Source: Paenibacillus baekrokdamisoli
GTDB lineage: Bacteria; Bacillota; Bacilli; Paenibacillales; Paenibacillaceae
DNA length: 64,000 nt
NCBI RefSeq assembly: GCF_003945345.1
Contig: NZ_AP019308.1
Location: 3,162,001-3,226,000, forward strand
Direction of reading: 5' to 3'
Shown piece after piece: positions 56,061 through 64,000 of the stretch. How positions within the stretch are numbered: the first letter of the stretch is position 1; the number at the start of each line of letters is the position of its first letter. The position numbers were made by a program, and so were the translations under genes. The notes beneath the pieces were generated by a model. The model saw only the letters and a list, made by a program, of their open reading frames with translations, was not told the origin of the DNA and did not search any database.

Positions 56061-56077
56061 TGTTAGGTTACTTCACA
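56061..56077. promoter_or_regulatory. GlnR/TnrA-type site upstream of glnA
   Basis: TGTTAGGTTACTTCACA fits the consensus TGTNA-N7-TNACA exactly. It lies ~29 bases upstream of the -35 hexamer of glnA, consistent with nitrogen control. Confidence 0.6.
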
Positions 56078-56114
56078 TAATTGTTAAAATGCAATGTTCT
56101 TCCATGGATTATAG

Positions 56115-56160
56115 AAAAAAGAAGCTATCTGCTCTCGTGTTTCGAGTTAGCAGAAGCTTC
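56115..56160 (-). terminator. terminator of the DAHP synthase gene
   Basis: Minus strand: GAAGCT.CTGCT..CTCG and CGAG..AGCAG..AGCTTC followed by six T. Confidence 0.75.
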
Positions 56161-56192
56161 CAATTATAGATCCAATATGTGTAACCTTTAGT

Positions 56193-57254
56193 TTATTTTA
56201 TCCAATCTGTGAAGTATTCTGCCGTCTCTTTAGGTGTGTCGAATCGCCGTCCTACAAGCTTTCCGAGCTGTTCAAGCTCCTTCAGAAGGTTCGCAAATTG
56301 ATCCGGGAAAAGCGACTGAACGCCATCACCTGTCATTGAATTATCAGGGTCGGTATGCATCTCAATAATAAGTCCATTCGCTCCAGCAGCCACAGATGCT
56401 TTGGACATGGGCTCGACCAGCTCACGACGTCCTGTACCATGACTTGGATCAGAGATAACCGGAAGATGACTAAGGGACTGAAGAACTGGAATAGCCGCCA
56501 AATCTAGCGTATTCCGTGTGTAGGTTTCAAATGTTCGGATTCCACGTTCACAAAGCATAACGTTCGGATTTCCGCCTGCTAGAATATATTCCGCTGCATT
56601 TAAGAATTCATCATAAGTTGCACTGAATCCACGTTTGAGAAGAACGGGTGTCTGGATTGTTCCGAGTTTACGTAGCAGGTCAAAGTTCTGCATATTGCGA
56701 GTGCCCACCTGGAGGATATCCGCATATTCAGCACAAACGTCAACATATTCTGGCGTCATGACCTCTGTAATCGTAAGAAGTCCGTGCTTTTTACCCGCTT
56801 CCGCCATCATCGCAAGCCCTTCTACGCCAATACCTTGAAAGCTGTAAGGACCTGTCCGCGGCTTAAAGGCTCCTCCTCGAAGCACCTGACCTCCTGCTGC
56901 CTTAACAAGCCTTGCGATTTCATCGATCTGCTCTGGCGTTTCCACCGCGCATGGACCACCCATAACAACTAGATGCTCTCCGCCCATTTTGACACCTTTT
57001 ATTTCAATGACCGTATCATCCGGATGGAAATCACGGCTAGCTAGCTTGTAGGATTTCGATATTTTGATAACATTCTCGACGCCTTTCATTTGACGCAAAT
57101 GTTCAGCGAGCGTTGGCTCAGCCTTGCCAATAATACCGATAACGGTGCGATCTGTACCTCTAGAAACATGAGCTTGAACGCCCGATTGCTCAATAAGCTG
57201 AACAATTTCTCCAATTCTCTCTTCTGTAACCTTACTGTTCGTAATAACGATCAT
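56193..57254 (-). CDS. aroF: 3-deoxy-7-phosphoheptulonate synthase (type I-beta)
   Basis: 353 residues: an N-terminal ferredoxin-like regulatory domain (1-70), then the DAHP synthase barrel (MGGPCAVETPEQIDEIARLV, LRGGAFKPRTGPYSFQG, VGTRNMQNFDLLRKLG, VISDPSHGTGRRELV). It catalyses the first step of aromatic amino acid biosynthesis. Chorismate-mutase fusion is absent. The ribosome site GGGAG lies 11 bases before ATG. Confidence 0.93.
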   Translation of the reverse strand: MIVITNSKVTEERIGEIVQLIEQSGVQAHVSRGTDRTVIGIIGKAEPTLAEHLRQMKGVENVIKISKSYKLASRDFHPDDTVIEIKGVKMGGEHLVVMGGPCAVETPEQIDEIARLVKAAGGQVLRGGAFKPRTGPYSFQGIGVEGLAMMAEAGKKHGLLTITEVMTPEYVDVCAEYADILQVGTRNMQNFDLLRKLGTIQTPVLLKRGFSATYDEFLNAAEYILAGGNPNVMLCERGIRTFETYTRNTLDLAAIPVLQSLSHLPVISDPSHGTGRRELVEPMSKASVAAGANGLIIEMHTDPDNSMTGDGVQSLFPDQFANLLKELEQLGKLVGRRFDTPKETAEYFTDWIK

Positions 57255-57359
57255 ATAAGAACAACTCCCTTTTTAGTTTATTACTTCGACGCGTGTTCGC
57301 TTCTATGCTTCGTAGCTTTTATGCTTCTACGCTTTTAATCACTAAAGTAAATATATATT

Positions 57360-57391
57360 AAAAAACCGATCTCGTCAAGAGACCGGTTTAA
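57360..57391 (-). terminator. terminator of the ispH-DUF2062 unit
   Basis: Minus strand: AAACCG-G-TCTC, loop, GAG-A-TCGGTTTTTT. It follows the DUF2062 stop by a few bases. Confidence 0.75.
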
Positions 57392-57393
57392 TC

Positions 57394-57912
57394 TTATTCC
57401 ACAATGGACTTCGCTTCCACATCAACTTCCCCTATACGACGAAGCTTCCGCTTTTCTTTACGTTTGTTAGCAACATACTGAATCATTAATTTAACTGGGA
57501 AATAGAAGAGCGCTCCTAAAATAAAACCGACAACAATACCGCCAATAATCAATCTAAGATTCATAAGTAGAATATGGTCGAGCCAATGAGGTGCGAGCGG
57601 TACATGGAACTTCATTCTATGGGGCAGAAACATTGCACCAACTCTGCTATTTATGAAGGCCACTGGGATATAGATAATTTTGCCCACTACAAAACCGATA
57701 AGCGCACCAGCAAGACTAGCGCGAAGCCAGTAGATTAGAGGGAAGATTAGAAAGAATGCCAAACCATAAGTAGGTAAAGTAAACATTTCTACGAATATGC
57801 CGATGCCAAAACCAAGGGCAACAAACGATGCTCCACCTGGCGCTCTCATCAGCTGAGTATACTTATACTTCATCCAGCGTTTTATTGAGCGCGGTTTTCT
57901 TGGAGTACTCAT
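57394..57912 (-). CDS. DUF2062 family membrane protein
   Basis: 172 residues: a basic N-terminus (RKPRSIKRWMKYKYTQLMRAPGG-like, short), three to four hydrophobic helices, and a basic C-terminal tail. APGGASFVALGFGIGIFVEM is the DUF2062 signature. Function not known. ATG 57912 lies 24 bases after the ispH stop; GGAG is 11 bases upstream. Earlier in-frame TTG at 57939 would overlap ispH. Confidence 0.8.
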   Translation of the reverse strand: MSTPRKPRSIKRWMKYKYTQLMRAPGGASFVALGFGIGIFVEMFTLPTYGLAFFLIFPLIYWLRASLAGALIGFVVGKIIYIPVAFINSRVGAMFLPHRMKFHVPLAPHWLDHILLMNLRLIIGGIVVGFILGALFYFPVKLMIQYVANKRKEKRKLRRIGEVDVEAKSIVE

Positions 57913-57935
57913 ATTCAGTTGCGCTCCTTTCTCAA

Positions 57936-58886
57936 TCAAACCGTTGATTTCACACGAATTGTAGGCAGCAGCTTATTCATGTTGACCGTACGCTGCACTT
58001 CCCATGTCGCAGGATCAGCATCATCGAATTGCTCCAAGTAAGTGACAACTTCCTTGGTAAGCGGTGTTGGCGTTGAAGCTCCTGATGTAACCGCGACACG
58101 CTTCTTACCCTTCAACCACTCCAGTTGAATCTCAGACACATCTGATACCCGATAAGCCTTAACACCCGCAATTTCCTCTGAGACTTGTGCAAGTCTATTG
58201 GAATTGTTACTCCTCGGATCTCCAACTACGATGCATAGCTCCGCTTCCCCGGCCTGCTCTGCTACCGCTTCTTGTCGAACCTGTGTGGCCAAACAAATCT
58301 CGTTATGAATTTCAGCATTCGGGAACGCTGCAATCAATCTGCTTATTAAATGTTTAATATCCCATTGGGACATTGTGGTTTGATTGGTTATAATAATCCG
58401 GTCTGATTGCAAGTTCAGAAGACTGATCTCTTCTTCCTTCTCAATCAAGTGAACATGCTCGGGAGCAATTCCAATGGCACCCTCCGGTTCAGGATGTCCT
58501 TTCTTCCCGATATAAATAACCTCGTAGCCATCATTTACTTTATCGCGAATCAGAACATGTGTCTTCGTTACGTCAGGACAGGTTGCATCAACAATCGTTA
58601 GTCCCCTGTCACGTGCACGAACGCGAACCTCTGGTGAGACCCCATGCGCCGTGAAAATGACTGTTCCGCTATCGATTTGTTCTAATATTTCAAGGCGATT
58701 ATCACCATCGAGCGTAATAATGCCTTCCTGCTTGAACGCTTCCGTCACATGACTGTTATGAACAATCATACCCAATATATATATGGGACGTGGGAGATCC
58801 AGGTTCTTTGCTGTTTGTAGAGCAAGAACCATGGCATCTACGACACCATAACAATAACCGCGCGGTGATATTTTTACGATTTCCAT
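57936..58886 (-). CDS. ispH: 4-hydroxy-3-methylbut-2-enyl diphosphate reductase
   Basis: 316 residues. Three Cys for the iron-sulfur cluster are visible: C12 in [23 protein letters not shown] and [13 protein letters not shown], with the active-site TNQTTMS. Last step of the MEP isoprenoid pathway. ATG 58886 follows AGGTGCAGG; the reading frame further upstream lacks a start signal. Confidence 0.93.
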   Translation of the reverse strand: MEIVKISPRGYCYGVVDAMVLALQTAKNLDLPRPIYILGMIVHNSHVTEAFKQEGIITLDGDNRLEILEQIDSGTVIFTAHGVSPEVRVRARDRGLTIVDATCPDVTKTHVLIRDKVNDGYEVIYIGKKGHPEPEGAIGIAPEHVHLIEKEEEISLLNLQSDRIIITNQTTMSQWDIKHLISRLIAAFPNAEIHNEICLATQVRQEAVAEQAGEAELCIVVGDPRSNNSNRLAQVSEEIAGVKAYRVSDVSEIQLEWLKGKKRVAVTSGASTPTPLTKEVVTYLEQFDDADPATWEVQRTVNMNKLLPTIRVKSTV

Positions 58887-58949
58887 CCTGCACCTGCTTT
58901 CTAGAGCCGAATACGAATAGGACAAGTACCAAACGTCCTGTTAATTCCA

Positions 58950-60443
58950 TTATACCTGATAGGAGTTGTCGAGGAAAGTAATTGGAAGCCATACTATGAA
59001 TGTCGTTCCCTCTCCTTCTCGCGTCGAGACTTCGACAGATCCTTCATGCTCGTCAATTATCCATTTAGCAATCGACAAGCCAAGACCTGTACCACTCGTC
59101 TGTCCTCGAGACTCATCCGCCCGGTAGAACCGTTCAAATATATGTGGAATTTCATCATTGTTCATACCAATTCCTGTATCTTTAATGACAATTCCTGCTT
59201 GGTTAGCTGAACGAATGGCTCTCATCTCAACTGATCCATTAGGTGTGTATTTGAATGCATTCTCTACAAAAATAAAGAATAACTGTCTCAGAAAATCAGC
59301 ATGTGCATTTACCTGTACCCCTTCAAGGGCACTTAAATCGCCAATTATCCACTCAGCCGTACGCGGAAGCAGCTGTGCTCTGCGCGCTACGTCTTCAACT
59401 AACGTAACCAACTGTTGAGGTGTCTTCTCCATCTCATACCCGGCATCGGCACGGGCAAGCGAGAGCAGATCATTAACAAGGCCTGACATACGCTTGGCTT
59501 CACCGGCAATATCCTGCATGGCCTCACGAGTGAATTGAGCCTGCTGCGCTTGTTTAGATAACGTATGACTAGAAAGACTACTATTCTGATCCAACTGCTC
59601 TTGATATTGGGGAGATTCCAATAAAGGAAGCCACATTTTCTCGAGCAGCTCAATATTGCCGCGTATCGTTGTAAGCGGCGTACGCAGTTCATGAGAAGCG
59701 TCGGATACGAATCGCCGCTGTGCTTTGTAGGCATCATCCAGTTCATTATATGTCGTTTCAATGCGTCCGAGCATCCCGTTCAATGTATCGGCTAACCGAC
59801 CCATCTCGTCATTCGGCGGCCCTTCTCGCGGAATACGCATACTAAGATCAGAGCCATGCTGAATGAGATCACTAGCTCGGATGACATTTTCAATGGGTCG
59901 CAATGCTTGCCGAGCAAGGAAAAGACCTATCGTAAATGCAATCAGGACCACAACAATCAAAGAAAAGATCAACGTGTTCCGAAGCTCGTCTAGAAATTTA
60001 TCTTCGCGTCCTGAGAAAGCGGCGACCTGCAATAACCCAATGACTCCTGTCTTGTCCCTGATGGCATGCTGGTACACAATAAAAGGATAATTCCCTGCGA
60101 TAACGTGAGCATAGTTATCTTTACGTAAATCAGGGCTCGTTGGTTTCGGATAAGGGATCATAATATCATTTTCAATTAAATTGGATGTGCTTTGGATCGA
60201 TCCCTTCTTATAATTAACGATCTGAATGAACATTTCCTCATCCAAAGCGGAAGTAGGCATCACACGAAAGTCATAATCAAGCGTAGAACCGATACGAATT
60301 TGACTGGCTTGCACCCTTACACGATCTTTCATCTCTTTGTACGTGTTAAAATTCACGAATAAGTAGATCGCTACACCAAAGGCCACAAGCGTGGCTGCCA
60401 GAACAACCGAATACCAAAGTGTAAGCTTCAGCCGAATAGACAT
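58950..60443 (-). CDS. sensor histidine kinase with HAMP domain (CssS-like setting)
   Basis: 497 residues: helices ~8-30 and ~158-178 flank an extracellular sensor of ~125 residues; HAMP (~178-230); HisKA with H251 in FVSDASHELRTPL; HATPase_c with NAFKYTPNG, DTGIGM and GTGLGLSIAKWI. An insert of about 40 polar residues (Gln/Ser-rich) extends the dimerisation region. It forms an operon with the response regulator 5 bases upstream. Being next to htrA it may correspond to the CssRS secretion-stress system, but this is by position only. Confidence 0.85.
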   Translation of the reverse strand: MSIRLKLTLWYSVVLAATLVAFGVAIYLFVNFNTYKEMKDRVRVQASQIRIGSTLDYDFRVMPTSALDEEMFIQIVNYKKGSIQSTSNLIENDIMIPYPKPTSPDLRKDNYAHVIAGNYPFIVYQHAIRDKTGVIGLLQVAAFSGREDKFLDELRNTLIFSLIVVVLIAFTIGLFLARQALRPIENVIRASDLIQHGSDLSMRIPREGPPNDEMGRLADTLNGMLGRIETTYNELDDAYKAQRRFVSDASHELRTPLTTIRGNIELLEKMWLPLLESPQYQEQLDQNSSLSSHTLSKQAQQAQFTREAMQDIAGEAKRMSGLVNDLLSLARADAGYEMEKTPQQLVTLVEDVARRAQLLPRTAEWIIGDLSALEGVQVNAHADFLRQLFFIFVENAFKYTPNGSVEMRAIRSANQAGIVIKDTGIGMNNDEIPHIFERFYRADESRGQTSGTGLGLSIAKWIIDEHEGSVEVSTREGEGTTFIVWLPITFLDNSYQV

Positions 60444-60448
60444 CTCAC

Positions 60449-61141
60449 TTAGCCTCCTTCGCCTCTCATCACGTAGCCTGTGCCTCGTACGGTTTGAATT
60501 AGTCTTTTGTCCGTGCCATCCTCCGTTTTTTGCCTGATCATGGCAATATAAACCTCAAGCACATTGGATTCTCCGCTATAATCATAGCCCCATATTTTGT
60601 CCATAATCGAATCACGTGTCAGAACACGGCGCGGATTCTGCATGAATAATTGCAGCAGATCGAACTCTTTGGCCGTTAAATCAATTCTTCTCCCTGACCG
60701 GATGGCTTCTCGCGAATCCAGATCCAGCGTTAAATCTTCATATTGAAGGCGACTTGTCGACTCTTCGATTTTATCTGATTTGCGGCGAAGCAATGCCCGT
60801 ACTCTAGCTAGCAGCTCCTCCAATGCGAAGGGCTTCACCAAATAATCATCGGCACCAAGGTCGAGCCCTTTTACACGATCCGTGATATCATCCTTGGCCG
60901 TTAGCATTAGAATAGGGACCGAACTGCCCCCTTCACGGACCCGTCTGCACACTTCCCAACCGTCCACCTGCGGCATCATGACATCGAGAATAAGCAAGTC
61001 CGGATCGCTTGTCAGCATAAGCTTCAAGCCTTCCCCTCCATTAGAAGCTACGGAGATCTCATAACCTTCAAAAGCAAGGCTTCGGCGAAGCAGCGCAATT
61101 ATTTTCTCATCATCATCTACTACTAGTATATGCGGTCTCAT
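60449..61141 (-). CDS. OmpR-family response regulator
   Basis: 230 residues: receiver with D53 (LLILDVMMPQVDG) and Lys in LVKPFALEELL, winged helix at the C-terminus (DLTAKEFDLLQLFMQNPRRVLTRD, VRGTGYVMR). It partners the kinase that follows. GGGGGAT precedes the ATG. Transcribed away from the htrA terminator, so it starts its own unit. Confidence 0.88.
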   Translation of the reverse strand: MRPHILVVDDDEKIIALLRRSLAFEGYEISVASNGGEGLKLMLTSDPDLLILDVMMPQVDGWEVCRRVREGGSSVPILMLTAKDDITDRVKGLDLGADDYLVKPFALEELLARVRALLRRKSDKIEESTSRLQYEDLTLDLDSREAIRSGRRIDLTAKEFDLLQLFMQNPRRVLTRDSIMDKIWGYDYSGESNVLEVYIAMIRQKTEDGTDKRLIQTVRGTGYVMRGEGG

Positions 61142-61242
61142 CGTTATCCCCCATTGGCATTACACCTAGTTATTATTCCATTATGTTAAGTATATCGTAT
61201 TATCGTGGCTAAACGAAAAGGAACTTAAACTAATTCTTTCCA

Positions 61243-61280
61243 CAAAAACAAGCGCAAGCAGCCCGATCGACTACCTGCGC
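61243..61280 (-). terminator. htrA terminator
   Basis: Minus strand: GCGCA-G-GTAG ... CTGC-T-TGCGC followed by TTGTTTTTG. Confidence 0.6.
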
Positions 61281-61306
61281 ATGTTCAGTTAGATTCAGAT
61301 CTTATA

Positions 61307-62884
61307 TTATTGAGTAGCCGTTAAATCATTTTTATTGCCTACTTTAACCTTGAGATCCATCTTTTGACCATTACGAATAATATTGAGTGTTAAGTTGTCA
61401 CCGACGGTTTTGGTCTGGATGAAGGCTATCAAATCTTCCCTTGTTTTATACCCTTTACCGTCTATCCCAGTTATGACATCATACTGTCTAAGATCAGCCA
61501 TATAAGCTGGGGATTTATAAAGCACATTTTGCACGATAGAACCATCTTTGCTTGATAAACCTAGCTGTTTAGCAATATCATCTGTTATCGCGGCAAGGGT
61601 TGCACCAATATACGGAACTGGTTTTTTCGGAATTGTTTTGTTTGCTTTCAAGTTCTCAAGCACATCTTGAATCGTACTCGAAGGGATTGCAAAACCAATT
61701 CCTTGTGCCTGCGAGCTAACAGCTGTATTAATACCAACAACCTCACCATTCAGATTGAGAAGCGGACCACCTGAATTACCAGGGTTGATGGAAGCATCTG
61801 TTTGCAGCAAGTGCTCATATTGACGAGTACCTTGCGTATCCGGAATCGTAATTGGACGATCCTTAGCACTTAGAACACCAACAGTTACCGTGTGATCAAA
61901 CCCGTAAGGATTGCCGATCGCAACGACCCAGTCGCCGATGTTGATTTTGTCAGAGCTGCCGATTGGAAGCGTCGGGAAATTAGCACCCTCGACTTTTAGA
62001 ACAGCAAGATCCAGGTTATAATCAGCGCCCAGCTTTTTGGCAACGAGCGGTTTGTTGTAGCCTTGAACCGTTACTTCAATCTTGTCTGCATCGCCTACAA
62101 CATGCTGATTCGTGAGAATGTAGCCCGTAGAATCAAAGAAGAATCCCGTACCGATGCCTTCTGGAGTCAGCTGGCTGCTGTTTTGATCTGATCCGCTGCC
62201 TTGATCCTGACTATTGTCTTGGCTACCAGACTGATCACCAAAAAACTGACTGAAGAAATCGTTGCTATTACTTCTAGTGGAAGTCTGCTGTTTCACAAAC
62301 GTTTCGATTTTAACGACAGCAGGACTTGCCTTCTCAAAGATTTGAGCAATATTATTCGGTCTTACGACATCAGCTGCAGTAGATACCTTACCATTATCGC
62401 CTGACCTGCCCACTGCCGAGGAAGCGGTATTCGACACTTGTGCCAAAGCTTGATCCGCCGAGAACCAGTTCCCTCTGTCAGCTGCAAACATCAATGAACC
62501 GACGGCAAGTACACCAACCATGAATGAAGCGAAGATCGCCTTGAACGAGGTATGGCGAGGGTCCTTCACCTGCCATCCACTCTTTGCTGGCTGCGTCGGA
62601 GCGAAAGAACGAGCCTGCTGTGGAGGAGTAACTTCCACTTCTTCGCTGAGGGAACCTTCTCCGTCATGCTTAGTCAAGTCCGTACTCGACTGATCTGTCG
62701 GCTTGAAAGGCCCGTAGGAGTAGTAGTACGATGACTTGGATGTATGCTCGCTATTTGCATCACCGGTCTCGTAACCTTGTTCACGCTGCTCATTTTGTGA
62801 CGCTTTATGATTCTCGCCGTTTTCCTCACCTTGATTAGTTTGAAAAAAATCGTCGAAAGGATTTTTTTTGTTCTGATCGTCCAT
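61307..62884 (-). CDS. htrA: HtrA/DegP-like membrane-anchored serine protease with PDZ domain
   Basis: 525 residues: an unusually long cytoplasmic N-terminus of ~113 residues rich in Asn, Gln, Ser and acidic residues; one membrane helix (~114-134); protease domain with the triad H261 (TNQHVVGD), D292 (NLDLAVLK) and S371 (NPGNSGGPLL); a Gln/Ser-rich loop (~205-240); and one PDZ domain (~410-510). It degrades or refolds misfolded exported proteins. GAGGAGG precedes the ATG. Next to a two-component system, as the CssRS-controlled HtrA proteins are functionally, though not always by position, in Bacillus. Confidence 0.9.
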   Translation of the reverse strand: MDDQNKKNPFDDFFQTNQGEENGENHKASQNEQREQGYETGDANSEHTSKSSYYYSYGPFKPTDQSSTDLTKHDGEGSLSEEVEVTPPQQARSFAPTQPAKSGWQVKDPRHTSFKAIFASFMVGVLAVGSLMFAADRGNWFSADQALAQVSNTASSAVGRSGDNGKVSTAADVVRPNNIAQIFEKASPAVVKIETFVKQQTSTRSNSNDFFSQFFGDQSGSQDNSQDQGSGSDQNSSQLTPEGIGTGFFFDSTGYILTNQHVVGDADKIEVTVQGYNKPLVAKKLGADYNLDLAVLKVEGANFPTLPIGSSDKINIGDWVVAIGNPYGFDHTVTVGVLSAKDRPITIPDTQGTRQYEHLLQTDASINPGNSGGPLLNLNGEVVGINTAVSSQAQGIGFAIPSSTIQDVLENLKANKTIPKKPVPYIGATLAAITDDIAKQLGLSSKDGSIVQNVLYKSPAYMADLRQYDVITGIDGKGYKTREDLIAFIQTKTVGDNLTLNIIRNGQKMDLKVKVGNKNDLTATQ

Positions 62885-63024
62885 CTGTAATTCCTCCTCA
62901 GAAATGATAAAAAATAAGTATTTTATTTCTTCGCTCTAGCAAGCTGTCTCTTAACAACTTTTGCTGATATTCTTATTTTGCACAATCTAGCTTAAATCAA
63001 ACTTAAAATTGGTTTAAAGCAACA

Positions 63025-63075
63025 TAAAAAATCCGCATTTGACTATACATTCATAGCCGAAGCGGATTATTTTTA
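63025..63075 (-). terminator. terminator of the yugN-like gene
   Basis: Minus strand: AATCCGC-TTCG-GCTAT ... ATAGTC-AAAT-GCGGATT followed by TTTTT. Confidence 0.7.
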
Positions 63076-63088
63076 ATTTAATAGTCTA

Positions 63089-63502
63089 TTAATTCATAAA
63101 AAGAGGTTCGACCTTGCTCAGAATTCCCTTTGCTTTATCCACCCATTTGGATTCTATCTCCGCATCGGGATCAAGTGGATCCTGAAATTGGTTCACTAGA
63201 CTGCCAACCGTTCGCGGCTGAGCATCCGAATCAAGGCCCTCATTATAGACATGTTTCAGAACAAAAGGCTGGCCGAGTTTGATCTTGGCATCGGTATCGA
63301 AGGACTCACTATCTACATTGCCGCTTATCACGTCAAAGGGTACCCGTAGCCAAACCTTATGCGCTTCATCCAAATAACGATCAAATGAGCCGTGGTTGTA
63401 ATCCCAGCTGCCGCCTAAAGCAAATTCATGCTCCTCCAGCGTATCTTTCATATCAGCAAAATGCTGTTCGCTTGATGCAAGTTTGGAAGAAAGGGGGATC
63501 AT
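63089..63502 (-). CDS. YugN-like family protein
   Basis: 137 residues, soluble. GGSWDYNHGSFDRYLD and VWLRVPFDVISGNVDS follow the YugN pattern (two-strand WDY.H..FD, LR.P). Function unknown. GGAGAA precedes the ATG. Its stop lies close to a terminator and the regulator gene ends 61 bases upstream. Confidence 0.8.
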   Translation of the reverse strand: MIPLSSKLASSEQHFADMKDTLEEHEFALGGSWDYNHGSFDRYLDEAHKVWLRVPFDVISGNVDSESFDTDAKIKLGQPFVLKHVYNEGLDSDAQPRTVGSLVNQFQDPLDPDAEIESKWVDKAKGILSKVEPLFMN

Positions 63503-63563
63503 ATCTTGGCATTCTCCTTACTGTCGGTTTTTATGCCATTAGAATGTCCTTGGTCAATGGATA

Positions 63564-64000
63564 TTATCCCGTCTTTACCCAACCTTTTCGATGCGCAAAT
63601 ACCGCTAGCTGCGTTCGATCCTCAAGCTCGCATTTCATAAGCAGGTTACTGACATGCGTCTTCACCGTTTTGATACTAATATGCAGCTCATCGGCAATTT
63701 CCTTATTAGCTCGACCTTCAGCAATCAATAAAAGAACTTCCTTCTCCCGCTCCGTCAAACCTTCGTTCGTTCCCTGAGTCGTCCGTTGACGCAAGCCTCG
63801 CGTCAGCGCTTGTGATACATCTGATGTCATGACAGGCATTCCTTTGGCTGCCCCATTAAGCGCGTAGATCAGCTCTTCTGCGGAAACCGTCTTAAGCACA
63901 TAACTGACCGCACCCGCTTCAATAGCAGCTACAACCTTCTCATCCTCGAGGAAGCTAGTAAGCATGACGATTTTCAAATGAGGAAACTCCTTCATTATTA
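63564..64000 (-). CDS. LuxR/NarL-family response regulator, C-terminal part (LiaR-like, partial)
   Basis: About 145 residues are visible; the gene continues beyond the right edge, so the ATG at 63995 is an internal Met. The end of a receiver domain (IVMLTSFLEDEKVVAAIEAGAVSYVLKT) is followed by a LuxR-type helix-turn-helix (LTEREKEVLLLIAEGRANKEIADELHISIKTVKTHVSNLL). The receiver segment is of the LiaR/VraR type, which responds to cell-envelope stress. The phospho-acceptor Asp lies outside the window. Confidence 0.85.
   Translation of the reverse strand, partial: IMKEFPHLKIVMLTSFLEDEKVVAAIEAGAVSYVLKTVSAEELIYALNGAAKGMPVMTSDVSQALTRGLRQRTTQGTNEGLTEREKEVLLLIAEGRANKEIADELHISIKTVKTHVSNLLMKCELEDRTQLAVFAHRKGWVKTG

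Overview
The window looks like a chromosomal segment of a Paenibacillaceae bacterium (Paenibacillus or Cohnella type; inference). Evidence: SLH-anchored giant glycan enzymes, YesM/YesN-style two-component regulation of an Lpl-type sugar ABC transporter, strong GGAGG ribosome sites with frequent GTG/TTG starts, SpoVR and PrkA (sporulation), DUF975, YugN and LiaR-like genes. No rRNA, tRNA, CRISPR array or complete insertion sequence was seen.

Region 1 (1-22044, all minus strand) is a polysaccharide-utilisation locus. An esterase gene and an unassigned putative glycosidase form one unit. Next come a solute-binding lipoprotein, two permeases, YesM-like kinase, YesN-like regulator, a cytoplasmic DUF4838 protein, a 1627-residue SLH/DUF4838 surface protein, a secreted beta-helix protein, a membrane parvulin foldase and the start of an alpha-L-rhamnosidase-like gene. 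The two leading units share a ~44-bp element at the same distance from a perfect TATAAT, a likely target of the local AraC-type regulator. A strong terminator right after the binding-protein gene probably sets its excess over the permeases.

Region 2 (22097-36202) has a DUF975 protein, an MFS transporter, and a long minus-strand cluster resembling the Bacillus subtilis ytm/yxe sulfur-salvage operons: LysR regulator, amino-acid ABC transporter (4 genes), luciferase-like and NtaA/CmoJ-like monooxygenases, two M20 deacylases, a GNAT, a DinB protein and a sarcosine-oxidase-like flavoprotein that seems to start at ATC. Intergenic gaps in and beside this cluster hold a family of ~130-bp structured repeats whose two full copies differ by compensatory changes in both stems. 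This is the best candidate for an undescribed element.

Region 3 (36311-49530) carries an LtaS-type enzyme, DUF2167 protein, alpha/beta hydrolase, SpoVR, globin-coupled chemoreceptor, LytTR regulator, PrkA, a DUF2161 nuclease-fold protein and a Rieske protein. Between two copies of the spoVR 3' end plus terminator lies a small cassette with a Uma2 nuclease-fold gene and a probable toxin-antitoxin pair, followed by an ATP-grasp remnant.

Region 4 (49570-64000) is housekeeping: aminotransferase, a 32-residue membrane peptide, AbrB-like regulator, TrmL, PhoP-like regulator behind a Pho-box-like array, SerC, a beta-type GlnA behind a GlnR/TnrA-type site, DAHP synthase, DUF2062, IspH, a two-component system beside HtrA, YugN, and the end of a LiaR-like regulator.
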